Made by a program: the position numbers and the translations under genes. From Symsagittifera roscoffensis (lineage: Eukaryota > Xenacoelomorpha > Acoela > Convolutidae), in the NCBI RefSeq assembly GCF_963678635.1, contig NC_087069.1, positions 34,431,090 to 34,495,089 of the forward strand: DNA of 64,000 bases. Reading direction: 5' to 3'. The notes beneath the pieces were generated by a model. It saw only the letters and a list, made by a program, of their open reading frames with translations, was not told the origin of the DNA and made no database searches. Shown here in pieces: positions 52,787 through 62,726 of the stretch (the stretch's first letter is position 1; every line of letters begins with the position of its first letter).

Positions 52787-53173
52787 CAGGGGCGGATTTA
52801 GGGGGGGGGGGGGGGGGGACGCTCCTTTCTCTGTTCAGAGTTTTCTTGGTATTTTTAAGAATTCTATTTTTGTTGGACAGACCCTGAAACTTTTCTAAAG
52901 GCGCCGTCGGCTTCAAAATATACTAACTTTGCGGGGAGCGCGCGCGCAAAAAACGCAATTTACTATCAAAGTTTTCCAAAAAGTGCCCAAGAACAACTTT
53001 TTACCTGTTTTTTTTTCCAGAAAATTTGGCCAAAACAGCGTCTTTTCAGTGCTTTAGGATAGCACGGAAAATCAATTTGGTCCACCTAAAAATGAAAAAA
53101 AAGTCGTCAATATTTTCGAAACTGTTTTGAAAAATCTGCCTCCCCCTCGAGAAAATCCTAGATCCGCCCCCTG
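52787..53173. mobile_element. hAT-type MITE, 387 bp, with 8-bp target duplication
   Basis: Termini are CAGGGGCGGATTTAGGGGGG and, inverted, CCTAGATCCGCCCCCTG. The CAGGGGCGGA terminus and 8-bp duplication are hallmarks of the hAT superfamily. Flanks are ATCCCGAG (52779-52786) and AACCCGAG (53174-53181), seven of eight identical. The interior is non-coding; a run of about eighteen G follows the left terminus. A truncated relative ends at 2206. Confidence 0.85.
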
Positions 53174-53181
53174 AACCCGAG

Positions 53182-55315
53182 CATCCTTCATTAAAGTTCG
53201 AACAACATTTTTGCCTAATACTGTCATCCAGAAAATTCGATTACAAAAACCCAGACGGTAGAAACTTCATATACTCAACAAACAGCTCAATCAAAAAGCC
53301 TTTTACGTTTTTTAAGCGTTATTTTTTTTATAGAATTAACATTTCAAGGCAAGGCCAGAGAAAGCATACAGAGTCAAGAACAATATATCCTTACTAATTA
53401 CATGTCACTCAACATATCTAGACAATTCCAGTCATTGAACAAAACTGCATGTATATCAGGACAAAGCGCTGAATGTTCCATCTGACCGAATTACCAATAT
53501 TCAAAAAATATCAATGCAAAAAATAATCAGAGGAAAAAAATTTTTTTGAGTTGATTCTAAGGAGTTGACATCTTTAATATGACGTAAATTTTTTTATGTT
53601 GGAAACTATCATATCGATCGCCAAAAATTTACTGAGAAAAAACCGCATCAAGCATAAACATTCATTACAAAAGTATTAAAATATTCACGAAAGCTTTAAA
53701 CAATCTGAAATTAAAAAAATATTTCTTTCCGCTTATAAACTGATTACAAATCGTAAAGTTTAACAATTTTCTTGAACTCTAATCGATATCCCTGTACAGG
53801 AGCAATAAAAATCTGTATGAAATTTGGTCAACAAGAAAACTCGACCAATATCTGATACAGTCTTTAGAGATAACCCAATACTAGATATCTTTCTCAGGAT
53901 TAAAACCAAAAAAAAAAGGTTTCAGCAACAAAAGTAACATCAGCATGCTTGGAATATAAATATGCAGTATCAGTAGAAACCACCATCCAAGCAAACTTTC
54001 AATAGAAACATCAATATAAATGTCAACAGAACCAACGCCATGGAAATTACTAGCATGTCACATGGATATAATTTGTAGAGTCACAGTTTGTCTGATATAT
54101 TCAAATTGTCAAAAATTGAATTTTTTTATCTGTTTGTAGATGGATTGTGTTACTAGGATTATAAGGAGTGCACAGCGGCTTTCAGGAAAAAGTCTTAAAA
54201 TACGTTCACGCTTAAATTTGAGTTTTTAAGTTTGACTTGTGATTTTTTTTCTAATTCAGTGCAGTATCGTAGTGAAAAGGAGGGCAAACTCCACCACTGA
54301 ACTGCACAATTGTAAACGTCACAAAAAACGTGATCGTTTTCCGATTTCGAAAATTGAAATTAATTATCAGATTCCTCAGCAAAATAAAAGTTTTACGCAT
54401 CAATCCAGTTGTCTCAATTTGGGCTAATTTTATTAAATAAGTGTCCACCATAAACTATTCTACAAATTCGAAGAGCTTTAAGGCCATCTTTTTTTTTCAT
54501 TGAAATTCAAAATTTGAAGACTCTTGAAAAACAAGTGAGTTTTTCCTTGCGTTCATTAATCTTTTCCGAGCGTTAGTTGGCTATGTTTCAGTTATGGTTA
54601 GTTGCTTGCAAAAGCAAGGACAAGGACTTTACTTTCCACTTAGATAATTTTTTTCTTCGAAAAAGTTTTTATAGTGTTTTTTACTTGTTTTAGAACTTTT
54701 CATCAACCCAATTATTAGTCAAATTATTAACCGTAATTTTCATCTGCCTCTGCACCCAACTCAATTATCAAATACCTTATTGCACTAGTCAAAAAGCATT
54801 ATGTGATCAAACACAACTACAGTTACCCAAAAGTTTAAATGCAAGGTAACGTAATTTGAACCAGAGCAAAAAACTGAATTATTAAATAACATGTTTATCT
54901 TTTCGTTCAAAGAGCAAAAATTGAACAAAAAATTTCCTTTTTTGGTCATTCTTTAGTAAGTAAACAAACAAACCAAAAGATTTCAAAAATAAATCATTTG
55001 CATGATAGTTAGATCAACAAATAGAAGAATAGCTAAAAAAATTTCGTTGTTCAGCATTAAAAAAAAACGTTCATTTTGTAAGTTGTATATATTGAAAAGT
55101 TTTGGTATATGTACTGTCCTGTGGGTTTATATCTCTGTTTTTACTTAAGAAATGAAAGGGACAAAACGCAATACAGGAGTTTTTCTGTTACCGATTATAT
55201 TATGTTCTATGAATTTGCAATGTATCATCAACGAATGTATTCTTATAATATCGTAAGAGTACTGAGGATATTGTAGTCGGTTTCCATTCATTTATTTAAG
55301 ATTAAGAGTTATATA
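53182..55315. other. No recognisable gene
   Basis: AT-rich intergenic sequence with only short overlapping ORFs (for example 54239-54427 plus and 54251-54451 minus, mutual shadows). No repeat structure beyond homopolymer runs was noted. Confidence 0.5.
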
Positions 55316-55319
55316 AGCA

Positions 55320-55560
55320 ATTTGAATGATAAACACTGATTGTTCCTTTAAAAAATGAACAGCTATCTTTAGAGAAGTTTTATCAACTTGTGCATAAATT
55401 TCGTTTTATTCAAAATTTTGTGCACGCAGACGTTCTCGAATTTTGTCATTCATGGCTAAAGTTACATTAACACTATTTTTATACAATTGTGGTTCAATGT
55501 GCATCGGTTCAATCTTTATTTTGTCTTCAGATCTTTCTCTCCCATCTATGAAGTTACATG
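55320..55560 (-). pseudogene. Relic of a second Polinton: minor capsid protein fragment
   Basis: Minus strand reads FIDGRERSEDKIKIEPMHIE, then AMNDKIRERLRAQ, and, after a stop, DKTSLKIAVHFLKEQSVFI. These align in order with the minor capsid protein at 37494-38319 (FVDGRESSEEKRKI, AMNNKIRERLEAQ, DKITQKVAVHLPESQSVFI). The similarity is at protein level with clear divergence, so it comes from a different, older Polinton lineage and not from a local copy of the one in this window. No terminal repeats or other Polinton genes were found beside it. Confidence 0.85.
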
Positions 55561-56499
55561 TACTTAGACAGCATACATATTCATATCCCACAAATGTCGC
55601 CAGATCTGCAAAAAAAGTTTCAAACCACAAAGAAAACTATGAGCTACTCCGCAATCAGAAACTATGTATAATATACTATGAAAAGGAGGTAATTCAACCT
55701 AAACATCAACAATAAAAATTAAAAGAACAAAACAAATGAAGCTTTTATATAAACTAAAAAGTATCCCTCCTTTCTTTCAAAGCATCCTTCAATTCTTTAA
55801 TCCAACAACTGGTCTCACTCTTTAGTTTAGGACGTCGTGGACATACTCTAAAGTTGGCCTAACCCATAGTGCTCAAAACATTTGGAAATTTCACCACATT
55901 CTTCTAATTTAACGCTCCAATAAAAAGTTTTGCAAAGAAAAGTTTTGCAAAAAATTTTGATAGCATAAAAAGGTTGAAAAGAGTTGAACCCACCCAAACA
56001 GTGTGGTCGCTTTTCTTGGCTTACATGTCAACCCAATCACCTTGCATGAACATAAATCTAACTTTTTCAACGTCACTCCTTCCTCTCAGAAAACCCGAGA
56101 ACTTCTCTACTATCGGTCCTTTAGATCAAAACAGAATAAGCCCGGTCCTATGATCCTATCTGGTCGAATGAAGTTTTTCCATTTAGACAACTAGTACAAT
56201 TGGAACAACACGAAGTATACCACACAGTCGAAAAGCTACAACAAAATATTAGACACCAATTCAATAAGAAAGAAAAAAGACTTAATTCATTTAAATCGAA
56301 AAAATTTTAGCTTTTTTAAGTATTCTAAATTTTCAGTGAACACCAGATAGGCGCGTTCCCGTTCGGAGTTTCAATTATAGTATCGTTTGCCGCTTTACAT
56401 CTTTGATCATAATGATTGCAGGTTTTTTATTGCTGAACATCTGCCTCCATAACTATAAACATAAAAGTATGAATATGGTCAATATCAGAGAAAACAGTT

Positions 56500-56620
56500 A
56501 CACGAACTTATCAAGCCGCAAAAAGGTAGCGTGACGAACAGACGCTGTACTCTACCTGAATTTACCGTGTGATATAACACTCATACCCATATCATTAGTC
56601 AGTTCATTTGGTTTTTTTAG
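56500..56620 (-). repeat. Dispersed repeat, copy 4 (inverted, diverged)
   Basis: The reverse complement carries TATGGGTATGAGTGTTATAT, CAGCGTCTGTTCGTCACGCT and ATAAGTTCGTGTAAC blocks in the same order as 48768-48880. It is more diverged than the pair at 48.8 and 50.1 kb. Confidence 0.55.
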
Positions 56621-56736
56621 AAGGAAGTCGGACGCTTTCTTCGATGGTCATCCGCTCATGAAAACAATTTGGGGTGCTCATCAAAACTTTCGAGCTAAAG
56701 CTGGCTTGCCTTCTATATCATACGACAATGGTTTGG
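56621..56736 (+). CDS. Candidate exon of unknown gene (first of two)
   Basis: After GTTTTTTTAG the frame reads KSDAFFDGHPLMKTIWGAHQ and continues NFRAKAGLPSISYDNGL. It ends at TTTGG|GTAAG. Joined in phase to the exon at 56956 it gives an uninterrupted C-terminus. Composition is protein-like and quite different from the chance ORFs around it. I do not recognise the family. Upstream exons were not found. Confidence 0.5.
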
Positions 56737-56955
56737 GTAAGTTTTTTTGACTTTTTGACACAACCGATTGACCTGATTAAAAACCTGATCGACAATGAAA
56801 ATCAAAGTTAAGAAGTCATTCTTTTCAACTTCTGATTGGAGAGTAGAAAACCTATTTCAGAAATCTCATGATTACCGTAATGAAGAACTAACAGCCAAGT
56901 GTTCCGACCATTGAAAATGGAGCTGAACTTTGGTTTCATGTGTTTTTTTTTTCAG

Positions 56956-57029
56956 GCGAAGTCAGGTACGGCAGATATTCATCTGACTGGGTCGATTGCC
57001 CTACCAAAAAAAAATTCTATCAGTCGTAA
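56956..57029 (+). CDS. Candidate terminal exon of the same unknown gene
   Basis: Acceptor TTTTTTTTTCAG at 56943-56955. The frame reads EVRYGRYSSDWVDCP, then a Lys-rich end and TAA 57027-57029. The split Gly codon (G|GC) is restored across the junction, and the intron would be 219 nt. Confidence 0.5.
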
Positions 57030-57307
57030 TTCGCATAAACTTTCAGGAGTTTCTCCCAGTGTCAAGAAAAACTAGTTTACAAGTTTTGGTTTTTGTTTTG
57101 AGCGAGTAAACGACCGATTAACAATTTTTATACTTACTTTCTTTTAGGTTTTCTTGGTCAAAATACTTAATATAACTATAGAAAAAATAGTTTCAGATAA
57201 TTAAGCTAGTGTTTTCTGGGCCGGAAAGGTTTTCTAGACAAAAAATGATAAACAATTAAACTTTGGGCAAGCAAACAGAAATTTTTTTCACAAATTTTTT
57301 TTTTCAG

Positions 57308-57615
57308 CTAGTCAGTCAATTTTTGCAGACAAACTTTGCCAACTCAGTGAATCTCCAGTTCTCGAACCAAACCACTCACTAAAAACGACACAAGAAGAAT
57401 TTAGTAAAAAATTTTATATGAATTCGGTCGGAACATTCTGTGCTTATTATACAGCAACCGGTTATCCTTATTTACTTTTCAAAATTCATTCTTGGTCCAA
57501 GAATCCAAAATTTATTCGCAAAAAGTTTCTATATATGCAGAGAAAAAATGTTGATCATTTACTTACAGAAAAAACAAAAACAAAAAACCAATCAGTTGCA
57601 GAGGTTGTTTTTTAA
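57308..57615 (+). CDS. Candidate 100-codon exon of unknown gene
   Basis: After TTTTTTTTCAG the frame is open for about 100 codons to TAA 57613-57615: SQSIFADKLCQLSESPVLEP, EEFSKKFYMNSVGTFCAYYT, then GYPYLLFKIHSWSKN and a basic end. The length for this AT-rich DNA and the good acceptor favour a real exon, or a relic of one. A donor may lie at GCAGAG|GTTGTT (57603), in which case the last three codons are intronic. It may be a later exon of a gene unrelated to 56621-57029, whose frame has already ended. Confidence 0.4.
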
Positions 57616-58429
57616 ACTGAGTTTTTTGTAAATATTTGAAAGAAATTGCACTATTTTTGCTTTTCAGATTATATTTCGTTGACAATTTCAACTACAAAAG
57701 GTAGTTTTCAACAGTAAATTGTTCTTTATCTACTGCGAATCTCATATTCATTCTAAAACATTTTCAGTTTTTTGGTTTGCACGCTGACTCGGCAATAATT
57801 TTTCGAAAGTTTGTTTTACAAAGCAACGGAAATTTTAATTTTATTTATCGCTAATTTTTTTTAAATTTTAAGTTTTTTTGAAACAAAGGCGGATTTTTTG
57901 CAGCACTAGCTTCTCAAAATTTTAAAACTCATTATCATTTATAGCATTTGAGTTCATGCTAAAATTTTTGGAAAATGATGATGCCATCCATCCATTTTTT
58001 GTTGTAATAAGCCTTGAAAATTTATAAATTAATTGGCTAAGAATTTTTCAGTTACTAGCCCCGCAATAAATTTTGTCAAAAATTTGAATTCGGGAAACAT
58101 TGAAAAATTTTGTTTCAAGTCTATCAACTGTTTTTCCAGTTAACCCAGAAATCATGTTGTTAAAAAAGGAAGCCACCTAGTTTGCTGTACTTTATTTACA
58201 TTTTTATTTAATATTGATTGAATTTTATTCCGAAAATTAACACCTGATCTCTCAGCTTTCGCTATTTTTTCGTTGAGCATCATATTCGCTAGAAACGAAA
58301 TTAGTTTTAGGTCCACTTATGAAAACTGTATTCAATGGTGCTTTCCTCATAATGGACATGCCAAAGAAACACAAAACTTCAACGGTTTATAATCATTCCA
58401 AAACAGAATTGTTTTCTTGATTAAATTTT

Positions 58430-58540
58430 TCAGTTTTCGAACACCGAATTACGATTGGCTGACGAAACGTTCGTGCATTCGATCCTTCGCGCACGAGATT
58501 TTTTCCTGTAATTATTATATGTGCGAGCCAAATCTTCCGG
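58430..58540 (+). other. Exon-like stretch after TTTTTCAG
   Basis: Following ATTTTTCAG (58432) the frame reads FSNTELRLADETFVHSILRA to a stop, resembling ordinary protein. A second frame is open across the same DNA to 58602. No family was recognised; chance cannot be excluded. Confidence 0.25.
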
Positions 58541-58565
58541 GGGCGTGTTTCAAGATGGCCAATAG

Positions 58566-58640
58566 CTTTCCGGTCTACAGCTTAAGTATTAAGATAGGGT
58601 AGAGGTTTCCAAAGTATCAGGATAAGTTACAGGTTTCAGA
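58566..58640. repeat. Possible relic of a Polinton terminal subrepeat
   Basis: CCGGTCTACAGCTTAAGTATTAAGATAGGGTAGAG resembles the Polinton terminal repeat at about 20069-20108 (CCGGTCTTCAAGTTATGTATTAAGATTGGGTATAGAG): same order, a few differences. The next 40 bp (TATCAGGATAAGTTACAGG) are less similar. With the minor-capsid relic 3 kb to the left it could mark a decayed second Polinton. Confidence 0.4.
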
Positions 58641-59520
58641 TGCTTAGTGTCAGAAAATTTTTTGACGCCCGACTTCACCAATACAGCTATGTTTAAAATC
58701 TCAATGATAATTCTCAAAGCCCTATGCATTGAGATGTGATGATTTTCTTCAAATGGCAAGCTTCAAATGGTAAGTTTTGGGAATTTAAAATGAATATTTG
58801 TGCTGTAAAATTTTTCATATTTGTCTTTTTTAAGCAAAGCAGTCGAGATAAACACAAAACTTCTCAGTCAAATATCTCAAATTTGCAACAACAGATGTTA
58901 TCAACACGGTCAGCGAGGATGATAAAGTACGTAAGCAAGTTTAAGGTTTGTGTGGACCTGAATAAAAGTTTTATCAGAGAAATATATAAAAATTGCAACA
59001 AGAGATGATACCCCCTGCGGTGAGTGGGAACGCCGAATACGGTCAATAGAAAATCTAAAAAATAAAATTTCTTAAGACGTCACTTTTTTGCTTCCTTGAA
59101 CGTGTGAAATGATTATGGTAACAGATGGGGCAAGTTTTGATTAAAAAAAAGAAAAACTTTGAAATCCAATCTTTCATTCTTAGGACTGGGAATCCAATCC
59201 AGTTGATTTTTTTGAGAGTAATTCGTTAATTTGTCATGTCCTATCAAAGCCGCATCTCATCTCGCTTATTTCTCATTTGTCAGTTTAACCCGAATGTCTG
59301 TAAATATTTACTCTGACAAAGATAAAACAGACGTAATATATTAGGAAAACTTTTTTCTCATAGTATGCTTTTAAAAAGACTAGTGTTGAAGCAAATAAAA
59401 CTTGTCTCGAAAAGCTTCGTCAAGAATCATTGATAAATTCAACCACATTTAATCTACCTCTTTTTGTTTTTTTCAACTTTATTTATCTCAGTAATCGAAA
59501 TTATCAATTTCGTCATATTT
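58641..59520. other. No recognisable gene
   Basis: AT-rich. A plus ORF at 58736-59008 (90 codons) is low-complexity and crosses an intron-like GTAAGT...TTTTAAG pair, so I do not call it a gene. The stretch abuts the assembly gap. Confidence 0.5.
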
Positions 59521-59720
59521 NNNNNNNNNNNNNNNNNNNNNNNNNNNNNNNNNNNNNNNNNNNNNNNNNNNNNNNNNNNNNNNNNNNNNNNNNNNNNNNN
59601 NNNNNNNNNNNNNNNNNNNNNNNNNNNNNNNNNNNNNNNNNNNNNNNNNNNNNNNNNNNNNNNNNNNNNNNNNNNNNNNNNNNNNNNNNNNNNNNNNNNN
59701 NNNNNNNNNNNNNNNNNNNN
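59521..59720. other. Assembly gap (200 N)
   Basis: Exactly 200 undetermined bases, a conventional scaffold gap size. The order and orientation of 59721-64000 relative to the rest therefore depend on scaffolding. Confidence 1.
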
Positions 59721-60037
59721 GGTCAAATGGGTTACTGAAGTAGCACCTGAGAATGAATTTTTCCCATGGGTCAAACATACTTGAATGTCACTAAATGAAT
59801 TGCCTCTGGAGCGCCTCTGGTAAAAGATTATCCTACTATCGACCAGTTATGCGCAAAATCCCATTCAAAATCCCATAATTTTTTGCTGTATGGTGCCACC
59901 AAACTAGTAGGGTTGAAAACAGAGAAAAAAATCCAAAACAGTTGACTGCTTAACGGATTTTTAGAGCTCCTGGTTAACTCTAGGACAAACAGCTAGATAG
60001 TCACCTCCCTGGTTGTATTTTAGCCTTACACATAGAA

Positions 60038-60300
60038 ACTCAATGGGTCACTACCAAATGTAATGTCTTCTCTTTTTTTCAGTTACATCAATTGAAGGGC
60101 TTAAGTTTTCTTCAATTGCAGGAAGATTACCGCAGTGCTACAATTGTAGAATTGCCTCCAATTGACTCCATTTCGTCTCTTAGACATGAGAAACAGGGTT
60201 GGTCACTACCACTTGAAATATCCTTTAATTTGCAGTTACATCAATTGAAGGGCTTAAGTTAACTTCAATTGCAAGAAACTAACCACAGTGCATCATCGCA
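60038..60300. repeat. Duplicated block with a CAATTGAAG...CTTCAATTG hairpin
   Basis: Two copies about 155 bp apart (60038-60140 and 60200-60300) share GGTCACTACCA, then GCAG/TCAG followed by TTACATCAATTGAAGGGCTTAAGTT and CAGTGC. In each, CAATTGAAG and CTTCAATTG can pair around GGCTTAAGTT. The first copy follows TTTTTTTCAG. Confidence 0.7.
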
Positions 60301-62350
60301 ATATTCGAGTGAACCCAAACAATCTGTTTTTGGAACCTAGTAACAATTGCTCTTTTTGTAAAGATAATTTTTCAAAATTATACCTGCCTGTTTGCTGAAG
60401 TGCAATCGTCGCACACGTCTGGGAGTGCCGGGCACAAAAAAATTATGCCGGGTATACTTAAGAACTTCGGCATCCGATGTGGCATTCTCGGGCAACCAAA
60501 AAATGCAAAAAAAAACATGGATCACAATGAGGTACGCCTAGCTGGAAAAAAAAAACCCTTTCTGCAGTAAATCAGGCTTAACGAGCAAAGATTTTTTTCA
60601 TTGGCCGTAAAAATTTGACCCGCTTTGTAAAAGTAGACAAAATATACTTAGTTTACTTGGGGTTAGGACAGGATCGTGGGGTAAAACCCATCCAAGATCA
60701 GATCAAAGCTGCGGATCGTGCGGTTTATCCAGAAAGAACATAACTTATTTCAAAAGTCTTCCTTTATCAAACTACAATCTTCATCAAGCGATTTTTTCAA
60801 GCTTTTTAAACTGTGCCATTGCTGAGGGGTGTGGTATTTGTTTATTGAAGAGCTGCCATCATCATTGAAAAAAATGTGACACAGCCTGGACGATGAGGAC
60901 GAAATCAAAAACCCTCCTACCAGCAAACAAACAGCCATTGGATTCTTCCTATCCGCATCTTGAAACTAAAAAAAACCGGTTTAATTTTTGATGAAAAGCT
61001 TGACCATTTGCCGATTCGAGCTCCGAAAAATTATAAAATGTTGTCATTTTTGGTTACAAGTACTGATACTTTTAATGAAGCGCAGGAAAATTATCCATTT
61101 GGGAACCCGCGTTCTCGCGTCCTTCACGAGCGCAGCGGTTACTTTCAAAAAACAACAAATTTTAACTATATCAGCGGATAATGCGATCTCGCCGGGCTCC
61201 GTAAAAACAATATCCTTTAAAGTAAATCCATACTATATCTTGAAATAAATAAAACAACCGTTTTTTTTCTGGATGAGTCAGATGACTGGCAAGTCTATCC
61301 AAAATCTATTTGTGAAGTCTCGTGGAGTCATGTATAAAACAAGAAAGTTATCGTTTTTGACTTGCATAACACAGAAACTCAAATGTTTGAAGGCAATTTT
61401 TTATATCCTGCGCGGATGCGGAACAGGAATTCGTTAACTTTTTGCAGGTTTTTTTTCCGGTAGATTTTTCAACTTCTTCATTTTGAGAAGGAAAACTACG
61501 GTCTACACCATAAATAGGACCTTGTGCGTTTTTTTTTATCTATGAATTTGTGCCTTTATTTTCCTCTGGGCAGTGCGTAACAATTGATTTGCTTGTAGGC
61601 ATGGAAAACATAGTTTCTTATACGCAAAAAGCTTCGCACTTTGCGAAGATTTACTTTCCTTGACGACTTTTCAAGCCGATAGCGGATTTTTTTTAGCCTA
61701 ATGCGGGCATTCGGGTTATTCAATCGTGTCGTGCTGAGAATCGGAAGCTCGAGTAGAAACTTTGGCCTTTAAGGCTTCATTCATTTTTGTTTCACAAGAG
61801 AAAAACTTCATATGCTCTTGAGTTTCAGGCTTTCCTTTTACTAATCTTCGACTTCGAAGGAACGGAATATCGGAAATGCCAATTGCGCTGTAACATGTCA
61901 GACAACCAAGACTCCTAAATATTCGATGGCTGCTTACTTAAAGCTCGTTCAAGATGACGATTCTTATTAGATCGTCTGATAGTACAATTCTTGAGACACA
62001 CTCAATCAATTTTTTGCCTAACTTTTTTTAGGAAGGACCCTTAGTACATCACTGTATGTTCACTTGAATACACAAACTTTGCTATTGCCACCCTAGCTTT
62101 CTCATTTAATGGTTTTTTATGTACGTCAGCTTGACGTCCTCCAAAATTAATGATTGTAAAGTGGGTTCGCTGGAAAACTGACTAATCCCTTCATGCCCTT
62201 TTGAAAGAGTACACTCTTACTTTAAAAACTTCCATTTGGGTGATTGATTCTTCCAGTTTGACGGCAAGTTTTTAGTTAGGTCTCAAACAGATCTCGACTG
62301 CGATGGTGGGTTGTCAAATTAGGACTTTTTGTTGTACGTACGCATTTGAG
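60301..62350. other. No recognisable gene
   Basis: Composition is less AT-rich than the left half. ORFs are short and mutually overlapping (60337-60525 minus, 60750-60938 minus, 60960-61181 and 60988-61248 plus). No domain, repeat or element end was recognised. Confidence 0.5.
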
Positions 62351-62354
62351 AAGC

Positions 62355-62726
62355 ATGGCTGATGAACGAACGAGTAAGGACTATCCGACGCAATAAGTGA
62401 TTGCAGAAGAAGCTGTTCTTGTGGTGGAGAGATACATGAAATTGTTCCAACGATATTGTACAGGATTGTTAAAGAATTTGAAGCGAAACTTATGCTTCCG
62501 CTCAAACACATGCGATGTTTCATTCGAAGTTAACGGGTTACAAACTGCAGTAAACAGTGTTGCAGTCCGAGGTTCGGGTTGTAAAAAGAAAGGTTCGGGT
62601 TGAAAAACCAAAAAAAATTGGCGGGATGACCTACAGAAGTTGCTGCCAAAAACTACAAGGCGAGGAGCTACTACTAATAACGAACATGACAGAACACTTT
62701 TAAATTTAGCGGAAATGGCAGGTTAA
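62355..62726 (+). other. Broken ORF cluster, possible decayed gene
   Basis: ATG 62355 starts MADERTSKDYPTQ, then TAA (62394-62396); the same frame is open beyond to 62603 with EEAVLVVERYMKLFQRYC. A different frame across 62400-62530 is also open (EIHEIVPTILYRIVKEFEAK), and a third from about 62570 to TAA 62724-62726 reads NWRDDLQKLLPKTTRRGATT. The pieces look protein-like, but I cannot join them or name a family. Confidence 0.25.

Noticed and set aside
59430-59784. Long ORFs across the assembly gap
   Set aside because: They are open only because the 200 N bases translate to unknown residues.
62573-62600. Two GGTTCGGGTT motifs resembling a tRNA B box
   Set aside because: No A box at proper distance and no cloverleaf; the repeats sit in a stretch that may be decayed coding sequence.
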